From: Prorocentrum cordatum
Lineage: Eukaryota > Sar > Dinophyceae > Prorocentrales > Prorocentraceae
DNA length: 64,000 nucleotides
Direction of reading: 5' to 3'
Assembly: GCA_963575745.1 (NCBI GenBank)
Contig: CAUYUJ010018067.1
Span: 151,319-215,318 of the forward strand
This document shows, piece after piece, positions 9,835 to 19,605 of this stretch (position 1 is the stretch's first letter; each line of letters begins with the position of its first letter). Below the pieces are notes generated by a model that saw only the letters and a list, made by a program, of their open reading frames with translations, was not told the DNA's origin and did not search any database. The translations under genes were made by a program, and so were the position numbers.

Positions 9835-9955
9835 TTTTTTATGTTTTTCATTTTTTTTTTTTTTTTTTTGTTTGTTTTTTTTTTTTTTTCTTTTTTTTTT
9901 GTTTTTTGCTTTTGCCTTTTTTTTTTCTTTTTGTTTTTCTTTATGTTTTTTTTTG
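9835..9955 (+). repeat. Poly-T-rich tract
   Basis: T runs of 8-18 interrupted by C or G, following the proposed donor at 9830. Confidence 0.9.
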
Positions 9956-11160
9956 CGATCGTGCGCGGGGGCGCAAAGCCTTGGGTATCGGTGAATACGC
10001 CGCCTGAGCGTGGGTGTCGGGGCGTACTTAGATGGGGGCTCGTTGGGGTTGTGCGTGCAAACGCATGCATGCGAGCCTTCAGGTTCTCGTTGCAGCTTTT
10101 CGCGCGATAAAGCACCCTGCGGAGAGACCGATGATACGAATACGAATGAGGACGAGGAGAAATAAGAATAGGATGAGGAGGGTTAGGCGGTGGAGGTGAA
10201 TGAGACGGAGAAGGAGGATGATGGGGATGAGAATGGTGAGGAGGGATAGGGAGGAGGAGAAGGGGGACGAGGATGAGGAGAAGGGGGAGGGCGATCAGGA
10301 GGAGGAACAGGATGAGACGCCCCCGCAGTCGTCTCCGCCGCCGTCGAACTCGTCGCAGCCAGCTCGTCGCCACCAACTCTTCGCCGTCGCCGTCGCTATC
10401 GCAGCCGCCATGGCAATTGCTCCTCCTCATCTTCTTCCCCCTCCTCCTCCTCCTCCTCCCCATCGTCCCCCTCTTCCTCCGCGTGCTCCTTGTCCTGCTC
10501 CTCCTCATGCTCCTCCTCCTACTCATCCTCATCCTCGTTGTCGTTCAATCGTGGTCGTCACGGTGGCCGCCGCCCTCTCCTGCACCGCGCGCGCAGATGA
10601 CGGCGCAGGCGACGGCTTCGACGGCGACGGCGGGAACGAGGAGGAGACATGCTGAGAATGAAGAGGGTGAGAATGAGACGGAGTAAGAATGAGGAGAATG
10701 AGGATGATGAGGAGGAGAATGAGGATAAGGAAGAGGAGGCAGAGGATGAGGAGGAGGTGGGGGAAGATGAGGAGGGTGATGAGGCAGAGGAGAAGGGGGA
10801 GGAGGAGGAGGAGGAGGAGGCGGCGGCGGAGGAGGAGGAGGAGGATAAAGGTAGGAGGGGGAGGGTGAGGATGAGGGGGAGGATGGGCCTTCCCCTCCTC
10901 CTCCTCCTCCTCACCCCCCACCTCCTCCTCAGAATCTTCCCCCCTCTCCTTCTCCTTGTCCTCCTTCTCCCGCGCATCCTCCTCTCATCCCACTTCCCCT
11001 TATTCTCGCTCACGCCACGCTCATACATCTCTTATCAACATGATCCAGCGCAGCCGCGGGCAGCGCAGCCAAGCAGACAAGCCAATTCTAGGCACAACGT
11101 CGACCACGAGCGAGATGGAGACCCTCGAAGTTTACTCTAAACATGAGCTCAAACCCTTGG
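9956..11160. repeat. Polypurine/polypyrimidine tracts, no firm gene
   Basis: 10140-10310 is GGA/GAT-rich; 10320-10560 is CTC/CGT-rich; 10640-10890 is GAGGAT/GGA-rich; 10890-11010 is CTCCTC-rich. Alternating strand asymmetry resembles the introns elsewhere in the window. No exon recognised with confidence. Confidence 0.7.
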
Positions 11161-11162
11161 TG

Positions 11163-11460
11163 TCGTATGTCAGAATCTCACATGCGACAAATCTGTCGTA
11201 TGTCAGAATCTTACATACGAAAAATCTGTCGTATGTCAGAATCTTACATACGACAACGTTGTCGTATGTAAGAATCGTACATACGACATCTCGCTCTTAT
11301 ATATCATAAGGATTCTATTAACACATCCGTCGTATGTTAGAATCTTACATACGACAACGGTGTCGCATGTAAGAATCTTACATACGACAACTTTGTCGTA
11401 TGTTAGAATTTTACATACGACAACTGCGTCGTATGTTAGAATCTTACATACGACAACCCC
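11163..11460. repeat. 33-bp-period tandem array of hairpin units
   Basis: Eight recognisable units start at 11163, 11196, 11229, 11262, 11330, 11363, 11396 and 11429. The 33-bp spacing is exact except for a 68-bp gap (11262 to 11330) that holds a degenerate unit. The core pairs TCGTATGTAAG with CTTACATACGA around an AAT loop. The period is 11 codons, so both strands stay open; this is not evidence of coding. Confidence 0.9.
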
Positions 11461-11674
11461 CACCATAATAGATCATGCCCGACGGAGGAGAGGCAGCGCG
11501 CGGTCTAGAATGAACTCCACGCTTGCTGCCGCGCTGGTGGCGGCACATTAATGCGACAGCGGCGGCTTCGGCGCCGCTTTGGTAGTGGTGTCCGGCGCTA
11601 CTGATCAGCGGCGAACAGCCGCCTCCGCCCAGATGTCGGGAGGAGGAACACATTACATATCCAGTTCTTGGCCC

Positions 11675-12976
11675 TCATCCTTCCCCCTCGCCCTTGGTAA
11701 GAACCGTTGAAGGAGGAGGGATGAGGGGGCCCGATAGAACTAGATCTGTATTGTTTTCCTCCACCCATATGCGCCAGTGCGTCCGCTTGCTCCACCCGAC
11801 GTAGTCGGCCTTGCCGCGGTCCGACATCAGGTCCTGCAGCCCGTCCAGCTGCTCCTTGGTGGCAAGGGCCTTCGCCAGCCTGATGTGGCGCCCGCCGCGG
11901 GCCTTCTCCTCGCGCCAGCCCTTGCCGCCGTCGTAGCCTTTATCGCCCTTGCCGCCGTCGTGGCCCTTGCCACTGTCGATGCCCTTGCCACTGTCGTAGC
12001 CTGTATCGCCACGGTCGTAGCTTGGATCACCGCCGTAGCCCGCGTCACCGTCGTAGCCCTTGCCGACGTCGTAGCCCTTGCGATCGTAGCCCTTGTCGCC
12101 CTTGCGATCGTAGCCCTTGTCGCCCTTGCGGTCGTAGTCACGGCTGTCGTAGCCACTGTTGCCGTAGTTGTCGTAGCCACGGTTGTCGTAGCCACTGCTG
12201 TCGCATCCGCGGTTGTCGTAGCCACGGTTGTTGTAACCGCGGTTGTCGTAGCCACGCTGGTAGTTGCCACTCTTGTCGTAGCCCTTGCTGTCGTAGCCAC
12301 TCTTGTCGTAGCCCTTGCTGTCGTAGCCCTTGCTGTCGTAGCCCTTGCTCGAGCCCTTGTCGTAGTCGCCCCAGCGCCTGCGGTCGTACCACCTGTTGTC
12401 GTAGTCATCGTCGTCGCGGTCGTACCACGAGCTGTGGTGGTCATGCCACTTGGAGCTGTACGGGTCGTAGCGACGGTCGTAGCCCTTGTCGCCCTTGCCA
12501 CCGTCGTAGCCCACGTCGCCCCTGTCACCGTGGTAGCCTTTGTCGCGGCCCTTGTCGATGTCGTAGCCTGCGCCGCTGCCCTTGCCATCGTCGTGGCCCT
12601 TGTCGAAGCCCTTGCTCGAGCTGCCTTTGCCACCGCCGTAGCCCTTGCCACCGTCGGTGATGCCCTTGCCACCGTCGTAGCTGGCGTAGTCGTAGCCAGT
12701 GTCGTCGCCATCGCCGTCGTCCATGAACTCCTGCAGGCCCTGGAACGAGTTCAACTCGGGATCCAGCGCGGGCGCCAACTCGAGATCATCGAGCAAGCCG
12801 TCGGCCACGCGCGAGCGATCGTACTTCGCCAAGACCTTCGCCGTCGGCGGCGTGCTTGGCGGCCGAGGGGCAACCTTGCTGGTGGGCTGCAAGACCTCGG
12901 CGGCCGCGGCGCGCCGCCGCTGGCTGAGATCCTCCGCCGCCTCCAGGAGCAGCGTCACCGCGGTCTCGTCCGCCAT
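11675..12976 (-). CDS. Gly-Tyr-Asp-Lys repeat protein
   Basis: Start chosen at ATG 12974-12976 (MADETAVTLLLEAAEDLSQR); codons upstream to 13162 are Ser/Thr/Ala repeats that probably are not translated. Residues 1-110 are ordinary sequence (AKYDRSRVADGLLDDLELAP). Residues 110-360 are a low-complexity domain of GYDxKGYD, YDNRGYDN and GGKGYDG units, predicted disordered and Tyr-rich, of the kind that often self-associates or binds RNA. A conserved C-terminal block follows: HIRLAKALATKEQLDGLQDL, then MSDRGKADYVGW. The reading may leave the last exon at a GTGGAG near 11748, in which case the last 20-odd residues are intronic. The same block occurs in the divergent gene at 13627-14917, so the two are paralogues. 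Function unknown. Confidence 0.65.
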   Translation of the reverse strand: MADETAVTLLLEAAEDLSQRRRAAAAEVLQPTSKVAPRPPSTPPTAKVLAKYDRSRVADGLLDDLELAPALDPELNSFQGLQEFMDDGDGDDTGYDYASYDGGKGITDGGKGYGGGKGSSSKGFDKGHDDGKGSGAGYDIDKGRDKGYHGDRGDVGYDGGKGDKGYDRRYDPYSSKWHDHHSSWYDRDDDDYDNRWYDRRRWGDYDKGSSKGYDSKGYDSKGYDKSGYDSKGYDKSGNYQRGYDNRGYNNRGYDNRGCDSSGYDNRGYDNYGNSGYDSRDYDRKGDKGYDRKGDKGYDRKGYDVGKGYDGDAGYGGDPSYDRGDTGYDSGKGIDSGKGHDGGKGDKGYDGGKGWREEKARGGRHIRLAKALATKEQLDGLQDLMSDRGKADYVGWSKRTHWRIWVEENNTDLVLSGPLIPPPSTVLTKGEGEG

Positions 12977-13626
12977 GGTGCTGCTGGTTGCACTGGTGAT
13001 GCTGCTGCGGGTGGTGCTGCTGGTTGCACTGGTGGCGCTGCTGCAGCTGGTGCTGCTGCGCGTGGAGCTGCTGGATGCACTGGTGGTGCTGATGCAGCTG
13101 GTGCTGCTGCGCGCGGAGCGCTGGTAGCTGCTGCGCGTGGGGCGCTGCAGCTGGTCGCGCACTGTCGCGACCCAAGCAACGCTCGGGCCTAAACGGCGGT
13201 GGCAACGGGGGATGATGAGGCCGGGAAGGGATATTCACATCATAGCGTAGCATTGCATGGCATACCATAACCAACATCATGGTTCGCGGTACCGAGTTCA
13301 TTGTGAGGTCGTGTGATGCTGAGTTAATTGTGAGGCTGTCTCGAGCGAACGCAGACGACGATGCTAACGCATCTCATTTTCAAGTTCACATCCCCAAGTA
13401 AACTCTGAAACAACGCATGCATTGCTGCATGCACCCATGAGTGCACAGCGCGAAACGATTCGCGACGCAGCCACGCCCCCTCACCCGAATCGCCCCCTCA
13501 CCTGAATCGCACCCCCCCCCCCCCCTCCCCCCATTTGCGCGCGCTGCTGTTTCTGGACCGAGGCCCCCTGGAGGACCCCTTTCTCCTCCCAGGGGGGCGT
13601 GGCCGCGCGCGGTGGCGCGCGCGGCC

Positions 13627-14917
13627 ATGGCGTGCAGCGCCGAGGCGCTGAGCCGCCTGCACGAGGACTGCTGGGGTGAGAGCCGCAGGAGAAGGATGAA
13701 GGGGGATGGGGAGGGCGAGGAGGAAGACGAGGATGATGAGGAGGAAGAGGAGGAGGAAAAGGACTAGGAGGAGGAGGATGAGGAGGAGGAGGGGGAGGAG
13801 GAGGAGGAGGAGGAGGAGGAGGAGGAGGAGGAGGAGGAGGAGGAGGAGGGAGGTCGGCGGATTTTCGCCCTCCATACAGGAGCTCCAGCGGGAGCGGCGG
13901 ATCACAGACAGGCTGCTCGACGTCACCGAGCTCTTGATTAAGGGCTACGACTACGACAACAGTGGCTACGACAACAGTGGCTACGACAACAGTGGCTACG
14001 ACAAAGGCTACGACAAGGGCTACGACAAAGGCTACGACAAGGGCTACGACAAAGGCTACGACAAGGGCTACGACACGGGCTACGACAGTGATGGCAAGGG
14101 CTACGACGGCGGTGGCAAGGGTTACGACGATGGCAAGGGCAAGGGCTACGACGGTGGCAAGGGCAAGGGCTACGACAGTGGCAAGGGCCGCGAGAATGAC
14201 GGCAGCGGCAAGGGCCGCGACAAAGACGGCGACAGCGGCAAGGGCCACATCAGGCTGGCGAAGGAGCAGCGTGACGGGCTGCAGGACATGATGCCGGACA
14301 GCGGCAAAGGCTACGACGGCGGCAAGGGCAGCGACGGCGGCAAAGGCTACGACGGCAGCAAGGGCTTCGACAAAGGCTACGACGGCGGCAAGGGCAGCGA
14401 CAAAGGCTACGACCCGTACGGCAGCTCGAGCAAGGGCTACGACGCGGTCTACGACACGGGCTACGTCAATGGCTACGACAAGGGCTACGACAAGGGCTAA
14501 GAAAAGGGCTACGACGATGGCAAGGGTGCTGATGGCATCGGTCGCGGCTGTACAAGCTACGACGGTGGCACGGGCATCGACGACGAGGCCATGGGCTACT
14601 ACGACGGTGGCAAGGGCTACGATGGTAGCAAGGGCAGCACCGACGGTGGCAAGGTCTACGACGGTGGCCAGGGCTACGACGATGGCGAGGGCTACAACGG
14701 TGGCAAGAGCATTAACGACGGTGGTAAGGGCAAGGCGACGGCCCTCGACAGCGGCGGGGGCTACGATGGCGGCAAGGGCCCCGACGAGGGCAAGGGCATG
14801 ACCATGGGCAGGGACGCCGATGTGCCGAACAGCGGCATGCGCGACGATGGCCCTCCGCATCTTGAACTGAGTTCTGTTACTGAGTCCCCGCCGCCAGCGG
14901 GGCCAGATTCGGACTGA
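13627..14917 (+). pseudogene. Paralogous Gly-Tyr-Asp-Lys repeat gene with in-frame stop
   Basis: A possible first exon at 13627-13675 (MACSAEALSRLHEDCW) ends at a GTGAGA donor; a GGA-tract intron follows, and the main exon begins after TACAG at 13880. The 13675/13880 phases do not match, so exon 1 is tentative. The main frame reads ELQRERRITDRLLDVTELLI, then GYDNSGYDKGYD repeats, then HIRLAKEQRDGLQDMM, matching the C-terminal block of the divergent gene, then more GYDGGKG repeats to TGA at 14915. A TAA at 14498-14500 interrupts the repeat in frame, and the same frame continues for 139 codons. It is a nonsense-mutated copy unless the stop is read through, spliced out, or a sequencing error. 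Confidence 0.6.
13680..13856 (+). repeat. GGA tract in intron
   Basis: Near-pure GGA from 13765 to 13850, flanked by GAGGAAGA variants, between the two proposed exons. Confidence 0.85.
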
Positions 14918-14991
14918 GCACGCGAGGCAAAAATAGAATAGAGATTGGAGGGAGAGGGAAGGGGAGGTGGGAAGGCGAAGAGGGAGTGGAG

Positions 14992-15645
14992 CTACTGGAA
15001 GCTAAGCGTCGTCTGGCGCATCTCCCGTCGGCGAGTGAAAACAGAGGGCGGCCCATTACCTGGTGGCGAACCATCGCCTGGCGAACCATCACCTGGCGGC
15101 GAACCATCGCCTGGCGAACCATCGCCCGGTGGCGAGCCATCGCCTGGTGGCGAGCCATCGCCTGGTGGCGGGCCATCGCCTGGTGGCGAGCCATCGCCTG
15201 CTGCGACTGGCGGGTCATCGTACTCCTCGGACCCATCAGCTTCAGCCTCATCACGTGCCTCGTTATCTAAGCGATCACGAAGGGATTGGGCTGCGTTGTT
15301 GATGTACGTGGGAGTCCAATCGTCCACTCGCTCCTGCAGGCGCTTGCCGCCGACCACCATGAACACCGTCCTGCGACGTTTGTCGCATTTCACACCTTCC
15401 ACCCCTGCTGGTGCTGACCGCAAGCGATGTGTTGCCTCCTGACTGCATGAAACCGCTGCTGCGATAGATGCAACCCGTATGTACTCAAGCCCCGTTGGCG
15501 TACATTCGACCCACGCCTTCTTAGTAGCATTCAGCTCAAACAGAAGCTTCAAGGTAACTGCATCGTGATGCAAATGCTCATCACCATGGTCGCACTGGAC
15601 TGCGGGCATATATATCGAGACAGTTTCTGGTAGACCACCATCCCG
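14992..15645 (-). CDS. Coding block, unknown function, Pro-Gly-Asp repeat tail
   Basis: A single frame reads DGGLPETVSIYMPAVQCDHG from about 15645, then LFELNATKKAWVECTPTG, VFMVVGGKRLQERVDDW, an acidic segment, SPPGDGSPPGDG repeats and a C-terminus RQTTLSFQ with TGA at 14992. QTTLSFQ loosely resembles a PCNA-interacting peptide, but a single weak match is not evidence. The upstream boundary is uncertain: a second frame (MCPNGMVVYQKLSRYIC) is also open at 15600-15660, so an exon junction or frameshift lies there. It may be the 3' exon of the block at 16035-16708 on the same strand. No family recognised. Confidence 0.5.
   Translation of the reverse strand, partial: RDGGLPETVSIYMPAVQCDHGDEHLHHDAVTLKLLFELNATKKAWVECTPTGLEYIRVASIAAAVSCSQEATHRLRSAPAGVEGVKCDKRRRTVFMVVGGKRLQERVDDWTPTYINNAAQSLRDRLDNEARDEAEADGSEEYDDPPVAAGDGSPPGDGPPPGDGSPPGDGSPPGDGSPGDGSPPGDGSPGDGSPPGNGPPSVFTRRREMRQTTLSFQ
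15061..15203. repeat. 9/15-bp coding minisatellite
   Basis: Repeats of GGCGAACCATCGCCTGGT-like units encode SPPGDG/SPGDG on the minus strand. It lies inside the block at 14992-15645. Confidence 0.8.
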
Positions 15646-15765
15646 TTAGGGCACATGTCTAGAATGCGTTCTCTTCTACGCCCTTCACCCCCTTGGGGGA
15701 GTGGTTTGCCTGGACGGTGGTTCCAAGAAGGGCTCATATATACTTCAAGATGTCCACGGATATGT

Positions 15766-15870
15766 CCCAATATCACGCGATGCCTCAACATGCAGGCATG
15801 GATATCACGCGACCCAAGATTGCCCAAGCTTGTCCAAGATATCACGCGATCCAAGATTGCCCAAGAAGTC
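15766..15870 (+). repeat. Direct repeats with ATATCACGCGA core
   Basis: Three copies (from about 15770, 15802 and 15838) share ATATCACGCGA followed by CCAAGATTGCCCAAG in the last two. The stretch 15646-15930 otherwise shows no convincing exon; 15930-16110 is pyrimidine-rich. Confidence 0.7.
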
Positions 15871-16034
15871 TCAAGGTCAAGAGATCGATCCAAGAGTGGT
15901 CCAAGAGCGGCCTATTCACGCAAGCGAATTAAGGCATCTCCTATTCCTCCCCCTCATCATTTTTTGTCATCCTTATGCTCCGTCCTCCTCCCCCTTTCCC
16001 TCCTCCCATTCCTCCTCCACCATCCCCCTCTGTT

Positions 16035-16708
16035 TCAGCCCCTCCTCCTCGCCCCCCTCCCCCGCCACTCCACCTCATCATCCAATGTATCATCCTCCTC
16101 CTCTCCTTCCTCATCCCCTGGTGGGAATGCGCGAAGCGTCCACGATTGCGACATATCCAGAGAACTCCTATTGTTCTTAATGACGCTGGCCCTGTCGCAA
16201 TCTTGCTGAAGCAATGGGTCGGCCTGCTTCAAGCGGTCCCAAATGGCCTCGGTGCAAGCGGCGTTGCGCATCTTCAAGATCTGATCGAAAAACGAATTGT
16301 CGCCAGAGGCGATTGGCTCTTGGTGGGGTTGGGCACAGATATAAATTTTTGCAGCTGCCTATCCGCTCTCGACAGCTCCACGAAGAGCCCCCCTGCCGTA
16401 TGCATCGCCGCCCTCGGGACCCATGGCTCGCGATCCTTAAGGCCGCCCCCCTCGATGACCGTGCGGAGCTGCGCGCTCACTGCCATCTGCAGCTGCAGTG
16501 CGTGCGCAGATGCAGCGTGCACTCGCTTGGACACAGCCAAACGCCTGCGGGCCGATGCAATGGACAATTGCAGACGAGTCCGATGCGTGTCGACGCAATG
16601 ATGCAACGATTGCAGAGGAACGATACCGACGATGCCTTCATACATTTCATAAACACCCCCCACGGCACATGGTATGTGTAACCGATGCTGCCAACACGCG
16701 AGCCTCAT
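16035..16708 (-). CDS. Coding block, unknown function, one frameshift
   Basis: Minus-strand sequence reads VYEMYEGIVGIVPLQSLHHC, then ASARRRLAVSKRVHAASAHA, then WVPRAAMHTAGGLFVELSRA, then QLQKFISVP. After a one-base shift near 16323-16336 it reads ASGDNSFFDQILKMRN, EAIWDRLKQADPLLQQDCD and an acidic end (GDEEGEEEDDTLDDEVE). Adding one C in a C run would join the two frames, so a homopolymer deletion (sequencing error or decay) is the simplest explanation. The acidic end passes into a GGA-rich minus-strand stretch that looks like intron. Function unknown. Confidence 0.45.
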
Positions 16709-19118
16709 CGCTTCCTGGCCTTCTTAGCCGCGGGCGCAGCAGGCACATCGTCTACCTTGCGCTTGGGCATGAGCGACGCCAGCTGGGCGCTAAGGACATC
16801 GCCCTTGTTGATGGCGCACTTGTTTGTCAAAATTGGTACATGCACTGATGGGGCAGCTGTAGACTTGACGGTCTTGAGCTTCATGTTGGGGGGTGCCGTG
16901 CCCACCTGAATCCTGTGCGAGCCAGAAGGGGATGACGAGCGAAGACGGTGCCTGCTTCAGCCCTCCAACGCCAGTGCTCGTCTCAGCCTTAGGCATCTTG
17001 ATGCCACCACTGGGGGCCAACGCGATATTGAACGTCAATCCCTTGGGGTCCTTGTATGTCTTCATGAACACATGCCCACGCTGAACTATACCAGTCTGCT
17101 TCTTCAAGTAGATTGCCGAAGAGAGTGGGACAAGCACCAGCTCTTCATCCTCAAACGAACGCGTTGCGGTGAGAGCACGAAGCTTAACAGGCGTAATCAC
17201 GCCACTCAAGTACTTGAGACAGTTGCCGTTCTGGCTGTATACATCATCCAAGGCCAGCCTGATTTTGGCCTCCTCGATACCCCACTGGTAATCGACAGAC
17301 TTGAGGGGGCCATGATCAGCGAACTTGTCGATCGTTTCCTCTATGGGGGAGCAGCGGGAAAACAAAGATGAGACATGACGACGCAGAGCCAAATGAGATG
17401 AGGAAACGACGAACGAGAATTCAAAGGTGTGGGGGTGTATGCATTCCACATGCATTGCGACGAGGTCGCAAGACTGTCCTTCATAATCGTGGACACGACG
17501 AACTTGCCACGTAAGAAGTCGTCGATGGGGTGGCATGTCGCACAGCCCGTGGCCTGAAGCTTCAACTTCACGCCAGTCGCAGCGTCGATGGAGATCAGCT
17601 CGTAAATGTTCTCACCCAAGGTGTCGCTCGCCAAGGCGACTTGGGCGCCAACCTCAAACCCCTTGTCACTGAGCTTGTCCACTTGGTTCGACCACTTGCC
17701 CGAAGCGGTGTGCTCTTTCACATCTGAGCTACGCGCCTGCCCTGTCACGGCTTTGGATGCGCCCTCGCGACCGATCTGCTTCAATGGGCTAGCAACTGCT
17801 TTGCCAACGTGCGTTGCCAACGCAGTGGTGAAGCTGACCCCGATGTCATTCAGCGTCTTGCAAGTGCCTAAGCGCTCATCGGGCTTGTTGAACACGAAAT
17901 GAACTACGCGAACGTCAGTCAATCCCCCGATGGTGCCGTAGGCGACCGTGTCTGCCGTGATGCCCTCACCGCATGCGATCTGTCGCACTTTCTGAAGAAA
18001 TTCATCGGCCACCATTACAATCGTAGACTTCTTATCGCTCGACAAGGCGGTCACGTCGCCTGGCTTCAAAAGCATATGATGGCCATCCCTCGCGAACTTA
18101 CCCGTCGCACATGTCATCGCCTTCATGCATGCGAGCTTGAATGTCGCAGCGGCCCCCTCATGCATGATCTGCACCTCGGCGAGAGACTTCGCCATTGAAC
18201 CCGTGACCACGCACTGGGAGGTCAGCTGCCGCGAGAAGTCGCGAAGCTCGTTCAGAAAGATCGGGTTGCCGAGGCCGCCAGACAACTCCTTCACATATTT
18301 TACTAAGCCATCGATCTCCCCAGGAAAGAGAGAGCCTGCGCGAGTCGCCTCGCGGATCACACTATCCCAATCGATCATGGTGCCACCCGTGTGGTGTCGG
18401 TTGGCAATGGCTGCGATCTTGCACATGAGACTCATGCGAGGTTCGCATCTGGCAATTTGTTGGCCTGCATTGCCAGCCTCCTGAGCAAGATTACTAATCC
18501 ACGGGAACTCCTTCACGAACTCGTACCGAAAGACCTTCCACTCAGTTCCTTCGTCACACGCCTTAGCGTAGTCTGGTTGAACCTCCCGTAACCTCGTCAG
18601 TGACAATTTCCCTTGGTGCGAGATTCTGTCGAAACGCTCTGGCAAGACCGTGGGTACTGGAACCCCTGCGTTGATGCAACGCAAACCCATGGATGTGTGG
18701 CCGCACGTATAGGATGCGAACTTTGCATCGCAATCATACTGCGGCAGCTGGCCCGCTGAGTCCTCCATTATTTTGAAATTGAAGTTCTTGATTGCATTGT
18801 ACTCAGGCTTGCCCACTGGTGGAAGTTCCATGCAAGCTGGATTCTGGAGGGCTGAGTTCTTGAATCCATTTTTGAAGATCTTGGAAATCAAATCCATAAC
18901 CTCGCTCGGAATGATTCCATCTCCGTAACGATTCTCTGTGCACACCATCATATACTTCGAGTGTATTTTTCTACCCTCAGGCAATCTATGCCTCTTGCAA
19001 TGCTGCATACGTCTTCAAGTAATGAGACCACCGCTGCATCAGGATGCAAGTACATGTCCTTGATGGCCATCATCTTGGGGCGGACCTCCGCGATCTGCTG
19101 TTCACGGGAGGCGTTCAT
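16705..19118 (-). CDS. Large gene, unknown function, basic nuclear-type C-terminus
   Basis: Start proposed at ATG 19116-19118 (MNASREQQIAEVRPKMMAIK). After a one-base shift in the A run at 18966-18970 the frame is open to 17341: DGIIPSEVMDLISKIFKN, CDAKFASYTCGHTSMGLRC, MLLKPGDVTALSSDKKST, IGGLTDVRVVHFVFNKPDER. A 134-base GT-AG intron (17341-17474, good pyrimidine tract) probably joins it to ETIDKFADHGPLKSVDYQWG, then EDEELVLVPLSSAIYL and GIKMPKAETSTGVGGLK. Another one-base shift near 16914 leads to NMKLKTVKSTAAPSVHV and a basic tail MPKRKVDDVPAAPAAKKARK before TGA (16705). About 780 residues in total. The tail resembles a nuclear localisation signal. No catalytic family recognised. The frameshifts mean a decaying copy or residual indel errors. 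Confidence 0.55.
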
Positions 19119-19605
19119 CACGCCGCGTGCAGGAGGACGCCACAGGCGCCAGCAGCAATCCTCGCACAAAGGGCTGGAGCCCAAACTCTAGTGACATTCA
19201 AAAACATGTGCAACAGAGGGTTGCGAATTCGAAATGAGATGTTGCATTTGCAATGCACAACATTCTTGTAACGCTCGATACAATATTCTGAATGCGTTCG
19301 CACGCAAGTCTGGATCATGATTTCCGATATGCGTGATCCCGAAAATCCAAACACATGCATGCGTTTCTGGAGGCAACATCCAAGGACAACCCGATGCAGC
19401 AGCTCTGTTTTCACGTAAGCATGTAAAAGTTAGCGAAATTAGCAACTTCGCTAACTCAAGCTATCTACCTCCAAATGCACCGCCCGAGTTAGCCGACTTA
19501 GTAACATTACTAATGGTTATAACTTACTTGCAACCTAGTTGCAACTTACTTATAACCTACTTACATGTGCTGCTAACAATTAGTAAGGCCGAGGGCCTTC
19601 AGGTG
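19119..19605. other. AT-richer spacer, no gene
   Basis: The composition drops to AT-rich at 19420-19600, with TTAGC/GCTAA and ACTTACTTGCAACC short repeats. No ORF with normal composition was seen after the upstream end of the preceding gene. Confidence 0.5.

Noticed and set aside
11163-11460. Possible CRISPR array
   Set aside because: Repeats are hairpins of about 25 bp with only about 8-base, low-variety spacers, no leader and no cas genes, in eukaryotic sequence. A hairpin tandem array explains it.
11777-13192. 471-codon plus-strand frame opposite the repeat protein
   Set aside because: It is Val/Ala repeat sequence, the shadow of the Gly-Tyr-Asp-Lys codons on the other strand. The minus strand has the ordered N- and C-terminal blocks.
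19178-19200. Possible spliced-leader relic upstream of the minus-strand gene (TAGAGTTTGGGCTCCAG on the minus strand)
   Set aside because: It resembles the dinoflagellate leader only loosely, with several mismatches and a length change. One weak match is expected by chance.
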